Notes: generated by a model not told the origin, from the letters alone. Positions 1-9,980 are shown, numbered from the stretch's first letter. The stretch is DNA of 64,000 bases from Stenotrophomonas sp. ATCM1_4 (GCF_004348115.1 NZ_QPFB01000001.1:299937-363936); one strand, 5' to 3'. A program made the numbers and translations.

Positions 1-73
<73 letters not shown>

Positions 74-264
74 CGAGCCCGGCATCAGCATGTCGAGGGG
101 TGCTGCGGGACCCTGGAGGAGTGGGTGAGCATCGCGCCGGTTGCTCCGCCTTGGGCGTGCGAATGGCGGAAGCTGCGCCTTTGTTCCTCTTGCTCTCTGA
201 CAGGGCAGCGGATCATCCGGACACGCCGGTGGTACTGTCCGATGATTGCTAGGGAGGAATTGGG
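74..264. other. Upstream region of the M14 peptidase gene
   Basis: This stretch has no convincing gene. A small plus-strand frame from 125 has arginine- and tryptophan-rich nonsense composition. A good Shine-Dalgarno (GGGAGGA, 252-258) sits just before the peptidase ATG at 265. The promoter is not obvious, and part of it may lie in the unreadable poly-G. Confidence 0.5.
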
Positions 265-3015
265 ATGGGCTTTTTCGAGACGCTGCGGCGTTCACTGCTG
301 GTGGCCGGGCTGGCGCTGGCGGGCGTAGGTACGCTGCAGGCGGCCGTGCCATCGCCGAAGTCACACTTCGGTTTCGACATCGGCGACGACTACATGCTGG
401 CCAACTACACGCAGACCGAGGCGTACTTCCGCAAGGTGGCGGCCAGCTCGGACCGGTTCCGCCTGGTGGAGCTGGGCAAGAGTTCCGAAGGGCGCCCGCA
501 GTTGATGCTGATCGCCTCTTCGCCGGCCAATCTTGCACGGTTGGAGGAGTACCGCGGCATTTCCGAGCGGCTGGCGCGGGCGCGTGACGACGCGCAGGCC
601 GCGCGTGCGCTGGCCGAGCAGGGCAAGGCAGTGGTCTGGATCGACGGCGGTCTGCATGCCAACGAGACGGTCGGGCCGCACCAGCTGATCGAGACGGTGT
701 GGCAGCTGGCCAGTCGTGATGATGCCGAGACCCGCCGCATCCTCGATGACACCATCGTGCTGTTGGTACATGCCAACCCCGACGGCCAGGAGCTGTATTC
801 GGACTGGTACATGCGCGAGCCGGTGCCGGCCAAGCGGGTGCTGGACAAGCCGCAGCGGCTCTACCAGAAATACGCCGGGCACGATAACAACCGCGACTTC
901 TACATGGCGGCGCTGCAGGAAACGCGCAACATGAACCTGGCCATGTACACGCGGTGGTACCCGCAGATCGTCTACAACCACCACCAGGCCGCGCCGAAGG
1001 GAACGGTGATCGTGATACCGCCGTATCGCGACCCGTACAACTACAACATCGACCCGATGATCCCGGTGGGGCTGGAGGCGCTGGGTTCGGCGATGAACCT
1101 GCGCTACCTGCAGGAGAACAAGCCCGGTGCGGTGTCCAAGGGCGGCAGCGTGTACTCGACCTGGTGGAACGGCGGGCTGCGCACCATGCCGTACTTCCAC
1201 AACATGCTGGGCGTGCTGACCGAGATTGTCGGCAATCCGACGCCGATGCAGATCCCCTATCTGCCGGAGCGGCAATTGCCGGACAGCAACCTGCCGGCGC
1301 CGGTGACGGCGCAGACCTGGCATTTCCGCCAATCCATCGATTACAGCCTGACCGCGAACTGGGCGTTGCTGGACTACGCCTCGCGTCACCGCGAGCAGCT
1401 GCTGTGGAACATCTACTGGATGGGGCGCAATGCCATCGCGCGCGGCAGCACCGACACCTGGACTGCCAGCCCGACGCGGTTGGCCGAAGCGGCTGGGCAG
1501 GCCAAGGCCGCTGCAACGGACGCGCCGCAGGACGGGCTGGGGCCGCGGCAGGTGGCGCAGTGGCTGCAGCGCCCGGACCAGCGTGATGCCCGTGGCTACA
1601 TCATTCCGGCCGACCAGGCCGACCTGCCCACTGCGGTGGCCTTCGTCAACGCGCTGCAGCTGGCCGGCGTGGAGGTGCAGCGCGCATCGCGTGCATTCGT
1701 GGTGGCCGGCAAGTCGTATCCGGCCGGTTCGTTCGTGGTGCGTGCCGACCAGGCGTTCCGTGCCCATGTGCGTGACATGTTCGAGCCACAGGACCACCCG
1801 CACGACTTCGAGTATGAAGGCGGGCCGCCGATCGCTCCGTACGATTCGGCGGGCTGGACCCTGGCCTTCCAGATGGGCGTGGCCTTCGACCGGGTACTGG
1901 AGGCCTTCGATGGCCCGTTCGCGGCGCTGCCCGTCGGCCAGTTGCAGGCGCCGGCCGATGCGCCGGTGCCGGCGTCGTCCCGTGGTTGGTTGCTGGATGC
2001 GCGGGTCAACAATGCGTTCATTGCGGTCAATCGCCTGCTGAAGGCCGGGGCCCGGGTCAGCCGGGTGCCGTCGCGCGATGGCGCCTTCCTGGTTGCCGGG
2101 CTCGAGGCTGACGCACTGGCGGTGGCCCTGCAGGGGACGGGTGTGGCCGCCGCCGTCGCGCCTGCCGACGTGGTGGCTGAAGCGCCGCTGCGCGCGCCGC
2201 GGATCGCGCTTTGGGACCGCTACGGCGGTTCGATGGTGTCCGGCTGGACGCGGCTGGTGCTGGAGAACTTCGGCTTCGACTACGAAGTGGTCTACCCGCA
2301 GCAGATCCTGGCCGGGGACCTGCGCCAGCGCTTCGACGTCCTGCTGCTGCCCAGTGGCGCGTTGCCGCTGCCGGCCGAGCTGGCCATCGAGGGCAAGGCC
2401 GGGCGTACGCCGGCTTCGCCGGATCCGGCGACCATCCCGGCGGAGTACCGCTCCATGCTGGGCGAACTGCAGGGTGAGCCTGCGGTGGCGGCGCTGCGCC
2501 AGTTCATGGGGCAGGGCGGCCACGTGGTCGCGACCGGCTCTTCCAGTGGCCTGGCGCTGCAGCTGGGGTTGCCGGTGGCCAGCCATCTGCGCAAGCCCGA
2601 TGCTGCCGGCCAACTCAGGCCATTGAGCCAGCGGGAGTACTACATCCCGGGTAGTGTGCTGGAGGTGGCGGTGGACAAGGCGCAGCCGCTGAATTGGGGG
2701 CTGCCGGCACGGCTGGATGTGTATTTCTCCGACGGTCGCTGGGATAATGCGCCGGTGCTGGATCTGCCCGCCGGCCGCGCCGATATCCGGCCGCTGCTGC
2801 GCTTCGACGGGCCCAGGCCGCTGCGTAGTGGTTGGGCCTGGGGCCAAGAGCACCTGCAGGGCGGCGTGCTGGCGGCCGAAGCCGGGATGGGGGCAGGGCG
2901 GTTGACGTTCTTCGGGACCGACATCACCTTCCGGGCCCAGACCCATGCCTCGTTCAAGCTGCTGTTTAATAGCTTGCTGCAGGCGGGCGCCACCGGGACC
3001 TCTGCGCACGAATAG
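265..3015 (+). CDS. Secreted M14 family zinc carboxypeptidase
   Basis: Predicted exported metallo-carboxypeptidase of 916 residues. The N-terminus (about residues 1-27, LLVAGLALAGVGTLQA) is a signal peptide. The M14 zinc site begins with GGLHANETVG (HxxE) around residues 130-140. It is followed by the family motifs NPDG, NNRDFY and YNHHQ, the last a likely source of the third zinc ligand. The catalytic part covers roughly the first 400 residues. The long C-terminal half contains a segment resembling a class I glutamine-amidotransferase-like fold (GRYGGSM-type start, LLLPSG), which I infer only weakly. Start ATG 265 follows GGGAGGA at good spacing. It stands alone, 383 bases before the ribosomal operon. 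The substrate is unknown; peptide scavenging in the periplasm or outside the cell is likely. Confidence 0.85.
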   Translation: MGFFETLRRSLLVAGLALAGVGTLQAAVPSPKSHFGFDIGDDYMLANYTQTEAYFRKVAASSDRFRLVELGKSSEGRPQLMLIASSPANLARLEEYRGISERLARARDDAQAARALAEQGKAVVWIDGGLHANETVGPHQLIETVWQLASRDDAETRRILDDTIVLLVHANPDGQELYSDWYMREPVPAKRVLDKPQRLYQKYAGHDNNRDFYMAALQETRNMNLAMYTRWYPQIVYNHHQAAPKGTVIVIPPYRDPYNYNIDPMIPVGLEALGSAMNLRYLQENKPGAVSKGGSVYSTWWNGGLRTMPYFHNMLGVLTEIVGNPTPMQIPYLPERQLPDSNLPAPVTAQTWHFRQSIDYSLTANWALLDYASRHREQLLWNIYWMGRNAIARGSTDTWTASPTRLAEAAGQAKAAATDAPQDGLGPRQVAQWLQRPDQRDARGYIIPADQADLPTAVAFVNALQLAGVEVQRASRAFVVAGKSYPAGSFVVRADQAFRAHVRDMFEPQDHPHDFEYEGGPPIAPYDSAGWTLAFQMGVAFDRVLEAFDGPFAALPVGQLQAPADAPVPASSRGWLLDARVNNAFIAVNRLLKAGARVSRVPSRDGAFLVAGLEADALAVALQGTGVAAAVAPADVVAEAPLRAPRIALWDRYGGSMVSGWTRLVLENFGFDYEVVYPQQILAGDLRQRFDVLLLPSGALPLPAELAIEGKAGRTPASPDPATIPAEYRSMLGELQGEPAVAALRQFMGQGGHVVATGSSSGLALQLGLPVASHLRKPDAAGQLRPLSQREYYIPGSVLEVAVDKAQPLNWGLPARLDVYFSDGRWDNAPVLDLPAGRADIRPLLRFDGPRPLRSGWAWGQEHLQGGVLAAEAGMGAGRLTFFGTDITFRAQTHASFKLLFNSLLQAGATGTSAHE

Positions 3016-3398
3016 GGGCGGGGCTCGCCTGGCTGGCCCGAACCTGAAGCGTTGGTGACGTCGCCGGGGCTTGACTTGCAAGTGCCGGAAAATACTGACA
3101 GAATGCACGACCACTCGCGAAGGTCATGGTTTTCATGGCCCTCGCAACCAGCGAAATGAGGCACAGGACGTACCTCGTATTCGCCAGACAAGGACAGGTC
3201 GCATGGGGCACTCCGGTAATACGGGGTGTTTTCTGTGCGTTTGAAGATGTCTGGGGCGGGCCGGGTAACCGGGCCGCCTTGCTGTTTTGAAGGGATTCTC
3301 GTTGGCGGGAGGTGCTTTGGCGCCGACCGTCGTTTTCATGGGGGCTGGTACACACAGAGGCCAGTCCCGTCGCTCTTTAGACCTATAGGAACACCGTC
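3016..3398 (+). promoter_or_regulatory. Promoter and leader of the S10 operon
   Basis: A 383-base non-coding stretch before rpsJ. A plausible sigma-70 promoter starts with TTGACT at 3071-3076. The -10 is ambiguous: TACTGA at 3093 after 16 bases, or an overlapping TTGCAA (3076)-N17-CAGAAT (3099). The transcript would have a leader of nearly 300 nt, with GC-rich inverted repeats near 3205-3232 and 3254-3278. In E. coli the S10 leader mediates L4 autoregulation; a similar role here is inference. Confidence 0.55.
3209..3232 (+). terminator. Attenuator-like hairpin in the S10 leader
   Basis: A 7-bp stem pairs 3209-3215 with 3222-3228 (one G-U pair) around a six-base loop and is followed by TTTT at 3229-3232. 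It lies inside the leader, about 165 bases before rpsJ, so it looks more like an attenuator than an end-of-operon terminator. The stem is modest and no termination data exist. Confidence 0.4.
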
Positions 3399-3710
3399 AT
3401 GGCGGACCAAAAGATCCGGATTCGGTTGAAGGCGTTCGATCATCGCTTGATCGACCGTTCGGCCAGCGAGATCGTTGAAACGGCAAAGCGGACCGGCGCG
3501 CAAGTGCGTGGCCCGATCCCCCTGCCGACCAAGATCGAGCGTTACACCATTCTCGTCTCCCCGCACGTCGACAAGGACGCGCGTGACCAGTACGAGACCC
3601 GCACGCACAAGCGCGTGCTCGACATCGTCGACCCCAACGACAAGACCGTGGACGCGCTGATGAAGCTCGAACTGGCTGCCGGCGTCGACGTGCAGATCAA
3701 GCTGACCTGA
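3399..3710 (+). CDS. rpsJ: 30S ribosomal protein S10
   Basis: S10 sits in the head of the small subunit and is also NusE, the partner of NusB in antitermination. The 103-residue protein has the usual length, with the S10 features [14 protein letters not shown] near the start and the central GPIPLPTK loop. It is the first gene of the fused S10-spc-alpha locus, 11 bases before rplC. In relatives tuf normally precedes it; here an M14 peptidase gene does. Confidence 0.98.
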   Translation: MADQKIRIRLKAFDHRLIDRSASEIVETAKRTGAQVRGPIPLPTKIERYTILVSPHVDKDARDQYETRTHKRVLDIVDPNDKTVDALMKLELAAGVDVQIKLT

Positions 3711-3721
3711 GGACTACGACC

Positions 3722-4372
3722 ATGACGAAGAAGTATTCGTTGGGCTTCGTGGGCCGCAAGGCCGGCATGAGCCGCGTTTTCACCGAAGATGGTCGCTCCA
3801 TCCCGGTGACCCTGATTGAAGCCACCCCGAACCGCATCGCGCAGATCAAGACCGTCGAAACCGACGGCTACAGCGCCGTGCAGGTGACCGTCGGCGCCCG
3901 TCGCGCTGCGCTGGTCAACAAGCCGGAAGCCGGCCACTTCGCCAAGGCGAAGGTGGAAGCGGGCCGCGGCCTGTGGGAATTCCGCGTTGAAGACGCCCAG
4001 GTCGGTGATTTCACCGTCGGCGGCGAAATCAAGGCAGACATCTTTGAAGTCGGCCAGACGGTTGACGTCCAGGGCGTCACCAAGGGTAAGGGCTTCCAGG
4101 GCACCATCAAGCGCCACAACTTCCGTATGGGCGATGCAACCCACGGTAACTCGCTGTCGCATCGCGCGCCGGGTTCGCTGGGTCAGCGCCAGACCCCGGG
4201 TCGCGTTTTCCCGGGCAAGAAGATGTCCGGCCACATGGGTGCCGTGCAGCAGAGCACGCAGAACCTGGAAGTGGTCAAGGTCGACGTCGAGCGTGGTCTG
4301 ATTGCCATCCGCGGCGCCGTGCCTGGCGCAGCCGGTGGTGACGTGATCGTGCGTCCGGCGAGCAAGGCATAA
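3722..4372 (+). CDS. rplC: 50S ribosomal protein L3
   Basis: L3 is an early-assembly 23S rRNA-binding protein near the peptidyl-transferase centre. The 216-residue product carries [13 protein letters not shown] at the N-terminus and the central extension [20 protein letters not shown] that reaches into the ribosome core. The glutamine in GQRQTPGR is the site methylated by PrmB in E. coli. It is followed closely by rplD. Confidence 0.98.
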   Translation: MTKKYSLGFVGRKAGMSRVFTEDGRSIPVTLIEATPNRIAQIKTVETDGYSAVQVTVGARRAALVNKPEAGHFAKAKVEAGRGLWEFRVEDAQVGDFTVGGEIKADIFEVGQTVDVQGVTKGKGFQGTIKRHNFRMGDATHGNSLSHRAPGSLGQRQTPGRVFPGKKMSGHMGAVQQSTQNLEVVKVDVERGLIAIRGAVPGAAGGDVIVRPASKA

Positions 4373-4384
4373 GGAGAGATGACG

Positions 4385-4990
4385 ATGGAACTCGTTATCA
4401 CGGGTAGCAACAACAAGGTCTCGGTCTCCGAAGCCGTGTTCGGCCGCGATTTCAGCGAAGATCTGGTTCACCAGGTCGTCGTTGCTTACCGCAACGCCGC
4501 TCGCGCCGGCACCAAGGCACAGAAGACGCGCTCTGAAGTGGCTGGTACCACCAAGAAGTCGAAGAAGCAGAAGGGTGGTGGCGCACGTCACGGTGCCCTG
4601 ACCGCTCCGATCTTCGTCGGCGGTGGTGTCACCTTCGCGGCCAAGCCGCGCAGCTTCGAGCAGAAGGTCAACCGCAAGCAGTATCGCGCCGCCATGTGCG
4701 CCATCCTGTCCGAGCTGAACCGCCAAGGCCGCCTGACCATCGTCGAGTCCTTCGACGTGGAAGCGACCAGCACCAAGGGTCTGATCGGCAAGCTGGCAGG
4801 CCTGGAAGTGGGCAAGCGTCCGCTGATCGTCACCGAAGAGGCTTCCGAGCATCTGTACCTGTCGGCCCGCAATCTGCCCTACGTGCAGGTGCGTGACGTC
4901 CAGGGCCTGGATCCGGTCGCTCTGGTCGGTGCCGACACGGTCGTCATCACCGCTGACGCGGTCAAGAAGGTCGAGGAGTGGCTGGCATGA
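4385..4990 (+). CDS. rplD: 50S ribosomal protein L4
   Basis: L4 lines the peptide exit tunnel, and in E. coli it represses the S10 operon. The product is 201 residues. Two ATGs lie six bases apart; I chose 4385 because AAGGAG (4371-4376) is eight bases upstream, while the ATG at 4379 is only two bases away. The tunnel loop contains the conserved [11 protein letters not shown] stretch. The stop codon overlaps the rplW start as ATGA. Confidence 0.97.
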   Translation: MELVITGSNNKVSVSEAVFGRDFSEDLVHQVVVAYRNAARAGTKAQKTRSEVAGTTKKSKKQKGGGARHGALTAPIFVGGGVTFAAKPRSFEQKVNRKQYRAAMCAILSELNRQGRLTIVESFDVEATSTKGLIGKLAGLEVGKRPLIVTEEASEHLYLSARNLPYVQVRDVQGLDPVALVGADTVVITADAVKKVEEWLA

Positions 4991-5286
4991 GCAGCAACGA
5001 AAAAATCTTCAGCGTGCTGCGCGCTCCGCGAGTCTCCGAAAAGACCGCGCGCCTGCAGGAACTCTCCAACCAGTACGTCTTCGAGATCTCGAACGAAGCC
5101 ACCAAGGCCGATGTAAAGGCCGCGGTTGAGCAGCTGTTCGACGTCAAGGTCGAGGCCGTCAACGTGGTCAACGTCAAGGGCAAGAACAAGTCCTTCCGTA
5201 ACCGCGCTGGCCGTCGCGGCGATTGGCGCAAGGCGTACGTGCGTCTGGCCGATGGCCAGTCCATCGATGTAACGGCCAAGGCCTGA
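4987..5286 (+). CDS. rplW: 50S ribosomal protein L23
   Basis: L23 is at the exit of the peptide tunnel and is the docking site for trigger factor and SRP. The protein is 99 residues ([19 protein letters not shown]), normal for the family. Its ATG overlaps the rplD stop codon by four bases, which suggests translational coupling. An upstream in-frame start at 4978 is possible but would lengthen the overlap for no gain. Confidence 0.97.
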   Translation: MSSNEKIFSVLRAPRVSEKTARLQELSNQYVFEISNEATKADVKAAVEQLFDVKVEAVNVVNVKGKNKSFRNRAGRRGDWRKAYVRLADGQSIDVTAKA

Positions 5287-5296
5287 GGTACATCCC

Positions 5297-6124
5297 ATGC
5301 CATTGATGAAATTCAAGCCCACCTCCGCAGGCCGTCGTTCGGCCGTGCGCGTGGTCACGCCCGATCTGCACAAGGGCGCACCGCACGCAGCGTTGCTGGA
5401 GCCGCAGAGCAAGTCCGGTGGTCGTAACCACCACGGTCGCATCACCACCCGTCACGTGGGCGGTGGTCACAAGCAGCACTACCGTCTGATCGACTTCAAG
5501 CGCAACAAGGAAGGCATTCCGGCACGCGTGGAACGTATCGAATACGATCCGAACCGCACTGCCCACATCGCCCTGCTGTGCTACGTCGACGGCGAGCGTC
5601 GCTACATCATCGCCCCGAAGGGCCTCAAGGCGGGTGACCAGGTCATCTCGGGTGCTCACGCCCCGATCAAGACCGGCAACACCCTGCCGCTGCGCAACAT
5701 CCCGGTCGGTACCACCGTCCACGGGATCGAGCTGAAGCCGGGCAAGGGCGCCCAGATCGCCCGTGCCGCTGGTGCAGGCGTGCAGCTGGTTGCTCGTGAA
5801 GGTATCTACGCCACCCTGCGCCTGCGCTCGGGTGAAATGCGCAAGGTGCCGGTCGAATGCCGCGCCACCATTGGTGAAGTCGGCAACGACGAGCACAACC
5901 TCGAGAAGCTGGGTAAGGCCGGTGCCAAGCGTTGGCGCGGCGTCAAGCCGACCGTCCGCGGTGCGGCCATGAACCCGGTTGACCACCCGCACGGTGGTGG
6001 TGAGGCCAAGGCCGGCCAGGGTAACCCGCATCCGGTCACCCCGTGGGGTGTCCCGACCAAGGGTTACAAGACGCGCCATAACAAGCGCACTCAGCAGTTC
6101 ATCGTCCGCGATCGTAGGGGCTAA
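5297..6124 (+). CDS. rplB: 50S ribosomal protein L2
   Basis: L2 is the highly conserved subunit-association and peptidyl-transferase-region protein. The 275-residue product has the RNA-binding N-terminal part ([19 protein letters not shown]) and the signature [16 protein letters not shown] near the C-terminus, including the histidine shown in E. coli to matter for activity. It is followed seven bases later by rpsS. Confidence 0.98.
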   Translation: MPLMKFKPTSAGRRSAVRVVTPDLHKGAPHAALLEPQSKSGGRNHHGRITTRHVGGGHKQHYRLIDFKRNKEGIPARVERIEYDPNRTAHIALLCYVDGERRYIIAPKGLKAGDQVISGAHAPIKTGNTLPLRNIPVGTTVHGIELKPGKGAQIARAAGAGVQLVAREGIYATLRLRSGEMRKVPVECRATIGEVGNDEHNLEKLGKAGAKRWRGVKPTVRGAAMNPVDHPHGGGEAKAGQGNPHPVTPWGVPTKGYKTRHNKRTQQFIVRDRRG

Positions 6125-6130
6125 TCGACC

Positions 6131-6400
6131 ATGGCACGTTCACTCAAGAAGGGCCCGTTCGTCGATCACCACCTCGTCAAGAAGGTGGAGGCCGCTGCGG
6201 GCAGCAAGAAGCCGATCAAGACCTGGTCGCGCCGCTCCATGATCCTGCCGGAAATGGTTGGATTCACGATTGCCGTGCACAACGGCAAGAACCACGTCCC
6301 GGTTCTCGTCAACGAGAACATGGTCGGTCACAAGCTCGGCGAATTCGCTGTCACCCGGACCTTCAAGGGTCACGGCGCTGACAAGAAGTCGGGCAAGTAA
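6131..6400 (+). CDS. rpsS: 30S ribosomal protein S19
   Basis: S19 forms a complex with S13 in the head of the 30S subunit. It is 89 residues long, begins [12 protein letters not shown] as is usual, and has the conserved C-terminal segment [16 protein letters not shown]. It lies between rplB and rplV in the canonical S10 order. Confidence 0.98.
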   Translation: MARSLKKGPFVDHHLVKKVEAAAGSKKPIKTWSRRSMILPEMVGFTIAVHNGKNHVPVLVNENMVGHKLGEFAVTRTFKGHGADKKSGK

Positions 6401-6412
6401 GGAGAGATGACA

Positions 6413-6748
6413 ATGGAAGCGAAAGCAATCCTGCGCACCGCGCGCATCTCCCCGCAGAAGGCACGTCTGGTCGCTGACCAGGTCCGTGGCCTTCCGGCCG
6501 AGCGTGCGGTCAACCTGCTGAAGTTTTCGGACAAGAAGGCTGCCCACCTGATCAAGAAGGTGGTGGAGTCGGCTATCGCAAATGCCGAGAACAATCAGGG
6601 CGCTGACGTCGACGAGCTGAAGGTCAAGACCATCATGGTTGATGAAGGTCCCACCCTGAAGCGTTTCATGGCGCGGGCGAAAGGCCGCGGTACCCGCATC
6701 CTCAAGCGCACCAGCCACATCACTGTGGTTGTGGGCGCCGGCAAGTAA
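6413..6748 (+). CDS. rplV: 50S ribosomal protein L22
   Basis: L22 contributes a hairpin to the exit tunnel. The product is 111 residues ([19 protein letters not shown]). The start at 6413 has AAGGAG (6399-6404) eight bases upstream. The earlier ATG at 6407 is too close to it, the same double-ATG arrangement seen before rplD. The tunnel hairpin [18 protein letters not shown] is intact. Confidence 0.97.
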   Translation: MEAKAILRTARISPQKARLVADQVRGLPAERAVNLLKFSDKKAAHLIKKVVESAIANAENNQGADVDELKVKTIMVDEGPTLKRFMARAKGRGTRILKRTSHITVVVGAGK

Positions 6749-6766
6749 GCGGAAAGGATAAAGACC

Positions 6767-7501
6767 ATGGGTCATAAAGTTCATCCGGTTGGTATCCGCC
6801 TCGGTATTTCCAAGGACTGGAACTCCAAGTGGTACGCCAACAAGGCCGAGTTCGCTGGTTACCTGGCAGCCGACCTGAAAGTGCGCGAAATGCTGCGCAA
6901 GAAGCTGGCTCAGGCCGGCATCTCGAAGATCCTGATCGAGCGTCCGGCCAAGACCGCACGCGTGACGATCCACACCGCCCGCCCGGGCGTGGTGATCGGC
7001 AAGCGCGGTGAGGACATCGAAAAGCTGCGTAAGGAAGTGAGCGAGATGATGGGCGTCCCGGCGCACATCAACGTCACCGAAGTTCGCAAGCCTGAGTTGG
7101 ATGCACAGCTGGTTGCCGAGTCGATCGCGCAGCAGCTGGAGCGTCGCATCATGTTCCGCCGCGCGATGAAGCGTTCGGTCGGCAACGCGATGCGCCTGGG
7201 TGCCCTGGGCATCAAGGTCAACGTGGCTGGCCGCTTGAACGGCGCCGAAATCGCCCGTTCGGAGTGGTACCGCGAAGGCCGCGTGCCGCTGCACACCCTG
7301 CGCGCTGACATCGACTACGGTTTCGCTGAAGCCAGCACCACTTACGGCATCATCGGCATCAAGGTCTGGATCTACAAGGGCGAAGTCTTTGATTTCTCCC
7401 AGGTTGGCCAGGAAAAGCAGGACGACAGCCCGCGCAACGATCGTAACGATCGCGGCGACCGTGGCGACCGTCCGTCGCGCCCGGCTCGTGAAGCGAGGTA
7501 A
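6767..7501 (+). CDS. rpsC: 30S ribosomal protein S3
   Basis: S3 lines the mRNA entry channel and has helicase-related activity. The 244-residue protein contains a KH domain with the [14 protein letters not shown] motif. It is slightly longer than the E. coli protein (233) because of a charged C-terminal tail of Arg-Asn-Asp-Arg and Gly-Asp-Arg repeats, encoded by short direct DNA repeats around 7437-7475. The tail is probably disordered. Confidence 0.97.
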   Translation: MGHKVHPVGIRLGISKDWNSKWYANKAEFAGYLAADLKVREMLRKKLAQAGISKILIERPAKTARVTIHTARPGVVIGKRGEDIEKLRKEVSEMMGVPAHINVTEVRKPELDAQLVAESIAQQLERRIMFRRAMKRSVGNAMRLGALGIKVNVAGRLNGAEIARSEWYREGRVPLHTLRADIDYGFAEASTTYGIIGIKVWIYKGEVFDFSQVGQEKQDDSPRNDRNDRGDRGDRPSRPAREAR

Positions 7502-7506
7502 CGGCA

Positions 7507-7920
7507 ATGTTGCAACCCAAGCGAACCAAATACCGCAAGATGTTCAAGGGCCGTAACGACGGCCTGAGCTGGAGCGCGAATGCCGTCAGCTTTGGCGAGT
7601 ATGGCCTGAAGGCAACCGCTCACGGTCAGCTGACCGCGCGTCAGATCGAAGCGGCTCGCCGCTCGATCAGCCGCTACGTCAAGCGCGGCGGCAAGATGTG
7701 GATCCGCGTGTTCCCCGACAAGCCCATCACCAAGAAGCCCATCGAAGTCCGAATGGGTGCCGGTAAGGGTGGCGTGGAATACTGGGTCGCTCAGATCCAG
7801 CCCGGCCGCATGATTTATGAAGTCGAGGGCGTTACCGAGGAAGTGGCACGCGAGGCGTTCCGCCTGGCCGCTGCCAAGCTCTCGGTGACCACCACTTTCG
7901 TGACCCGGACGGTGCGCTGA
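7507..7920 (+). CDS. rplP: 50S ribosomal protein L16
   Basis: L16 organises the A-site region of the large subunit. It is 137 residues, starts [17 protein letters not shown], and carries the conserved [14 protein letters not shown] segment. The stop shares one base with the rpmC start (ATG at 7920), so translation is probably coupled. Confidence 0.97.
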   Translation: MLQPKRTKYRKMFKGRNDGLSWSANAVSFGEYGLKATAHGQLTARQIEAARRSISRYVKRGGKMWIRVFPDKPITKKPIEVRMGAGKGGVEYWVAQIQPGRMIYEVEGVTEEVAREAFRLAAAKLSVTTTFVTRTVR

Positions 7921-8105
7921 TGGACATCAAACAACTCCGCGAGAAGTCGGCTGACGAACTCAAGGCCCACCTGACCGACCTGCGTAAGGAGCAGTTCTCG
8001 CTCCGCATGCAGCAGGTCACCGGCCAGCTGCCGAAGACCCATGAAACCCGCCGGGTGCGCCGCGAGATTGCTCGCGTCAAGCACCTGATCGGCAGCACGA
8101 AGTAA
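7920..8105 (+). CDS. rpmC: 50S ribosomal protein L29
   Basis: L29 sits next to L23 at the tunnel exit. It is a 61-residue two-helix protein ([18 protein letters not shown]) with the typical MQQVTGQL and RRVRREIAR segments. It starts on the last base of the rplP stop codon and is followed by rpsQ. Confidence 0.97.
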   Translation: MDIKQLREKSADELKAHLTDLRKEQFSLRMQQVTGQLPKTHETRRVRREIARVKHLIGSTK

Positions 8106-8116
8106 GGATGGCTGCG

Positions 8117-8386
8117 ATGAGCGAAAATAACGCAAGCAAGACGCTGCGCACGGTCGAAGGCCGTGTCGTCAGCAACAAGATGGACAAGACGGTCACCGTG
8201 TTGGTGGAGCGCCAGGTCAAGCACGCCCTGTACGGCAAGTACATCAAGCGTTCGACCAAGCTGCACGCACACGACGCCGAGAACGCCTGCAACGAAGGCG
8301 ATATCGTGCGCGTGACCGAGATTGCTCCGATGTCCAAGACCAAGAACTGGCGCGTGGTGGAAGTCATCACGCGTGCGGCTGAATAA
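8117..8386 (+). CDS. rpsQ: 30S ribosomal protein S17
   Basis: S17 is a primary 16S rRNA-binding protein with an OB fold. I use ATG 8117 ([12 protein letters not shown], 89 residues), which has AAGGA about ten bases upstream. ATG 8108 would add three residues and sits too close to that site. The conserved [12 protein letters not shown] and [15 protein letters not shown] segments are present. Confidence 0.96.
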   Translation: MSENNASKTLRTVEGRVVSNKMDKTVTVLVERQVKHALYGKYIKRSTKLHAHDAENACNEGDIVRVTEIAPMSKTKNWRVVEVITRAAE

Positions 8387-8399
8387 GGAGATCTGAATC

Positions 8400-8768
8400 A
8401 TGATCCAGATGCAGAGCTACCTCGACGCCGCGGACAACTCCGGTGCCAAGGAACTGATGTGCATCAAGGTGCTGGGTGGTTCCAAGCGCCGTTATGCCCA
8501 CATCGGCGACATCATCAAGGTCACCGTGAAGGACGCAATTCCGCGCGGCAAGGTCAAGAAGGGTGAAGTGTATGACGCCGTCGTGGTGCGTACCCGCAAG
8601 GGTGTGCGTCGCGCCGACGGCTCGCTGATCCGCTTCGACGGCAACGCCGCGGTCCTGCTCAACAACAAGCAAGAGCCGATCGGCACCCGCATCTTTGGGC
8701 CGGTGACCCGTGAACTTCGTTCGGAGAAGTTCATGAAGATCGTCTCGCTCGCTCCCGAAGTTCTGTGA
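8400..8768 (+). CDS. rplN: 50S ribosomal protein L14
   Basis: L14 is a 122-residue protein at the subunit interface and is the docking site of RsfS in E. coli. It begins [19 protein letters not shown] and keeps the DNSGA and [13 protein letters not shown] motifs. This is the first gene of the classical spc set, which is continuous with the S10 set here: only 13 bases separate it from rpsQ. Confidence 0.98.
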   Translation: MIQMQSYLDAADNSGAKELMCIKVLGGSKRRYAHIGDIIKVTVKDAIPRGKVKKGEVYDAVVVRTRKGVRRADGSLIRFDGNAAVLLNNKQEPIGTRIFGPVTRELRSEKFMKIVSLAPEVL

Positions 8769-8784
8769 GCGCCAGGAGATAATC

Positions 8785-9102
8785 ATGGCTAACCGTATCA
8801 AGAAGGGCGACCAGGTCGTCGTCAACACCGGCAAGGACAAGGGCAAGCAGGGCGAAGTCGTCCGCGTCGACGGCGACCGCGTGGTCGTCGCCAACGTGAA
8901 CATCGTCAAGCGCCACACCAAGCCGAACCCGCAGGCAGGCGTTGCCGGCGGCGTGGTCGAGCGTGAAGCTTCGATCCATATCTCCAACGTCAATGTCCTG
9001 AACCCGGCAACGGGCAAGGGCGAGCGCGTTGGCTTCAAGGTGCTGGAGGATGGACGCAAACTGCGTGTGTTCCGCTCCAGCGGTGAGGCGCTCGACGCCT
9101 GA
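8785..9102 (+). CDS. rplX: 50S ribosomal protein L24
   Basis: L24 is an assembly-initiator protein with a KOW motif. The product is 105 residues, with the KOW segment [20 protein letters not shown] at the N-terminus. It is followed 11 bases later by rplE. Confidence 0.97.
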   Translation: MANRIKKGDQVVVNTGKDKGKQGEVVRVDGDRVVVANVNIVKRHTKPNPQAGVAGGVVEREASIHISNVNVLNPATGKGERVGFKVLEDGRKLRVFRSSGEALDA

Positions 9103-9113
9103 GGAATGAATTG

Positions 9114-9656
9114 ATGAATTCCCGTCTCGAAAAGTTTTACAAGGAAGAAGTGGTGCCGGCGCTGACCAAGCAGTTCGGCTACACCAATCCGATGGAAGTG
9201 CCGCGCCTGGTCAAGATCACCCTGAACATGGGTGTGGGCGAAGCTGCGACCAACAAGAAGGTTCTTGAGAACGCCGTTGCCGATATGACCAAGATCACCG
9301 GCCAGAAGCCGGTGGTCACCAAGTCGCGTGTCTCGGTGGCTTCGTTCAAGATCCGTGATGGTTGGCCGATCGGCTGCAAGGTCACGCTGCGTCGTGACAC
9401 CATGTTCGAGTTCCTGGACCGCCTGATCAACATCTCGCTGCCGCGCGTGCGTGACTTCCGCGGCGTGTCGGGTCGTTCGTTCGACGGTCGTGGCAACTAC
9501 AACATGGGCGTGAAGGAACAGATCATCTTCCCGGAAATCGACTTCGACGCCGTCGACGCGATCCGCGGTATGGATATCGCCATCACGACCACCGCCAAGA
9601 CCGACGCGGAAGCCAAGGCGCTGCTGGCAGCGTTCAAGTTCCCGTTCCGTAACTGA
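9114..9656 (+). CDS. rplE: 50S ribosomal protein L5
   Basis: L5 binds 5S rRNA and forms the central protuberance. It is 180 residues from ATG 9114 ([13 protein letters not shown]). A TTG three bases earlier is an unnecessary alternative. GAGGAA at 9101-9106 is the ribosome-binding site. The conserved [18 protein letters not shown] segment is intact. In E. coli S8 represses translation by binding the mRNA at the L5 start; I could not confirm an equivalent structure by eye. Confidence 0.97.
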   Translation: MNSRLEKFYKEEVVPALTKQFGYTNPMEVPRLVKITLNMGVGEAATNKKVLENAVADMTKITGQKPVVTKSRVSVASFKIRDGWPIGCKVTLRRDTMFEFLDRLINISLPRVRDFRGVSGRSFDGRGNYNMGVKEQIIFPEIDFDAVDAIRGMDIAITTTAKTDAEAKALLAAFKFPFRN

Positions 9657-9674
9657 TTCGTCGAGGATACCGAA

Positions 9675-9980
9675 ATGGCAAAGACCTCCATGGTCAACCG
9701 CGACATCAAGCGGGAAAAGCTGGCCAAGAAGTACGCCGACAAGCGTGCAGCTCTGAAGAAGATCGTGTCCTCCGTTGACGCGACCTACGAAGAGAAGATC
9801 GAAGCCGCAACCAAGCTGTCCAAGCTGCCGCGCGATTCGTCGCCGAGCCGCCAGCGCAACCGTTGCGAGTTGTCGGGCCGTCCGCGTGGCGTGTACAGCA
9901 AGTTCGGCCTGGGCCGCAACAAGCTGCGCGAAGCCACCATGCGCGGCGACGTGCCGGGCCTGCGCAAGGCCAGCTGGTAA
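9675..9980 (+). CDS. rpsN: 30S ribosomal protein S14
   Basis: The 101-residue S14 belongs to the long, zinc-free type: the CxxC pairs of the short form are absent. The conserved [19 protein letters not shown] and the C-terminal GLRKASW are present. Unusually for this locus, it is followed by a 217-base gap containing a terminator-like hairpin before rpsH. Confidence 0.97.
   Translation: MAKTSMVNRDIKREKLAKKYADKRAALKKIVSSVDATYEEKIEAATKLSKLPRDSSPSRQRNRCELSGRPRGVYSKFGLGRNKLREATMRGDVPGLRKASW

Noticed and set aside
125..328. Small plus-strand frame before the peptidase gene
   Set aside because: Overlaps the peptidase start in another frame, composition is Arg/Trp/Cys-rich, and there is no ribosome-binding site.
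361..3114. A 917-codon open frame antisense to the M14 peptidase
   Set aside because: High-GC third-position shadow: His/Arg/Gln-rich composition, no domain, no ribosome-binding site. The sense strand encodes a recognisable peptidase.
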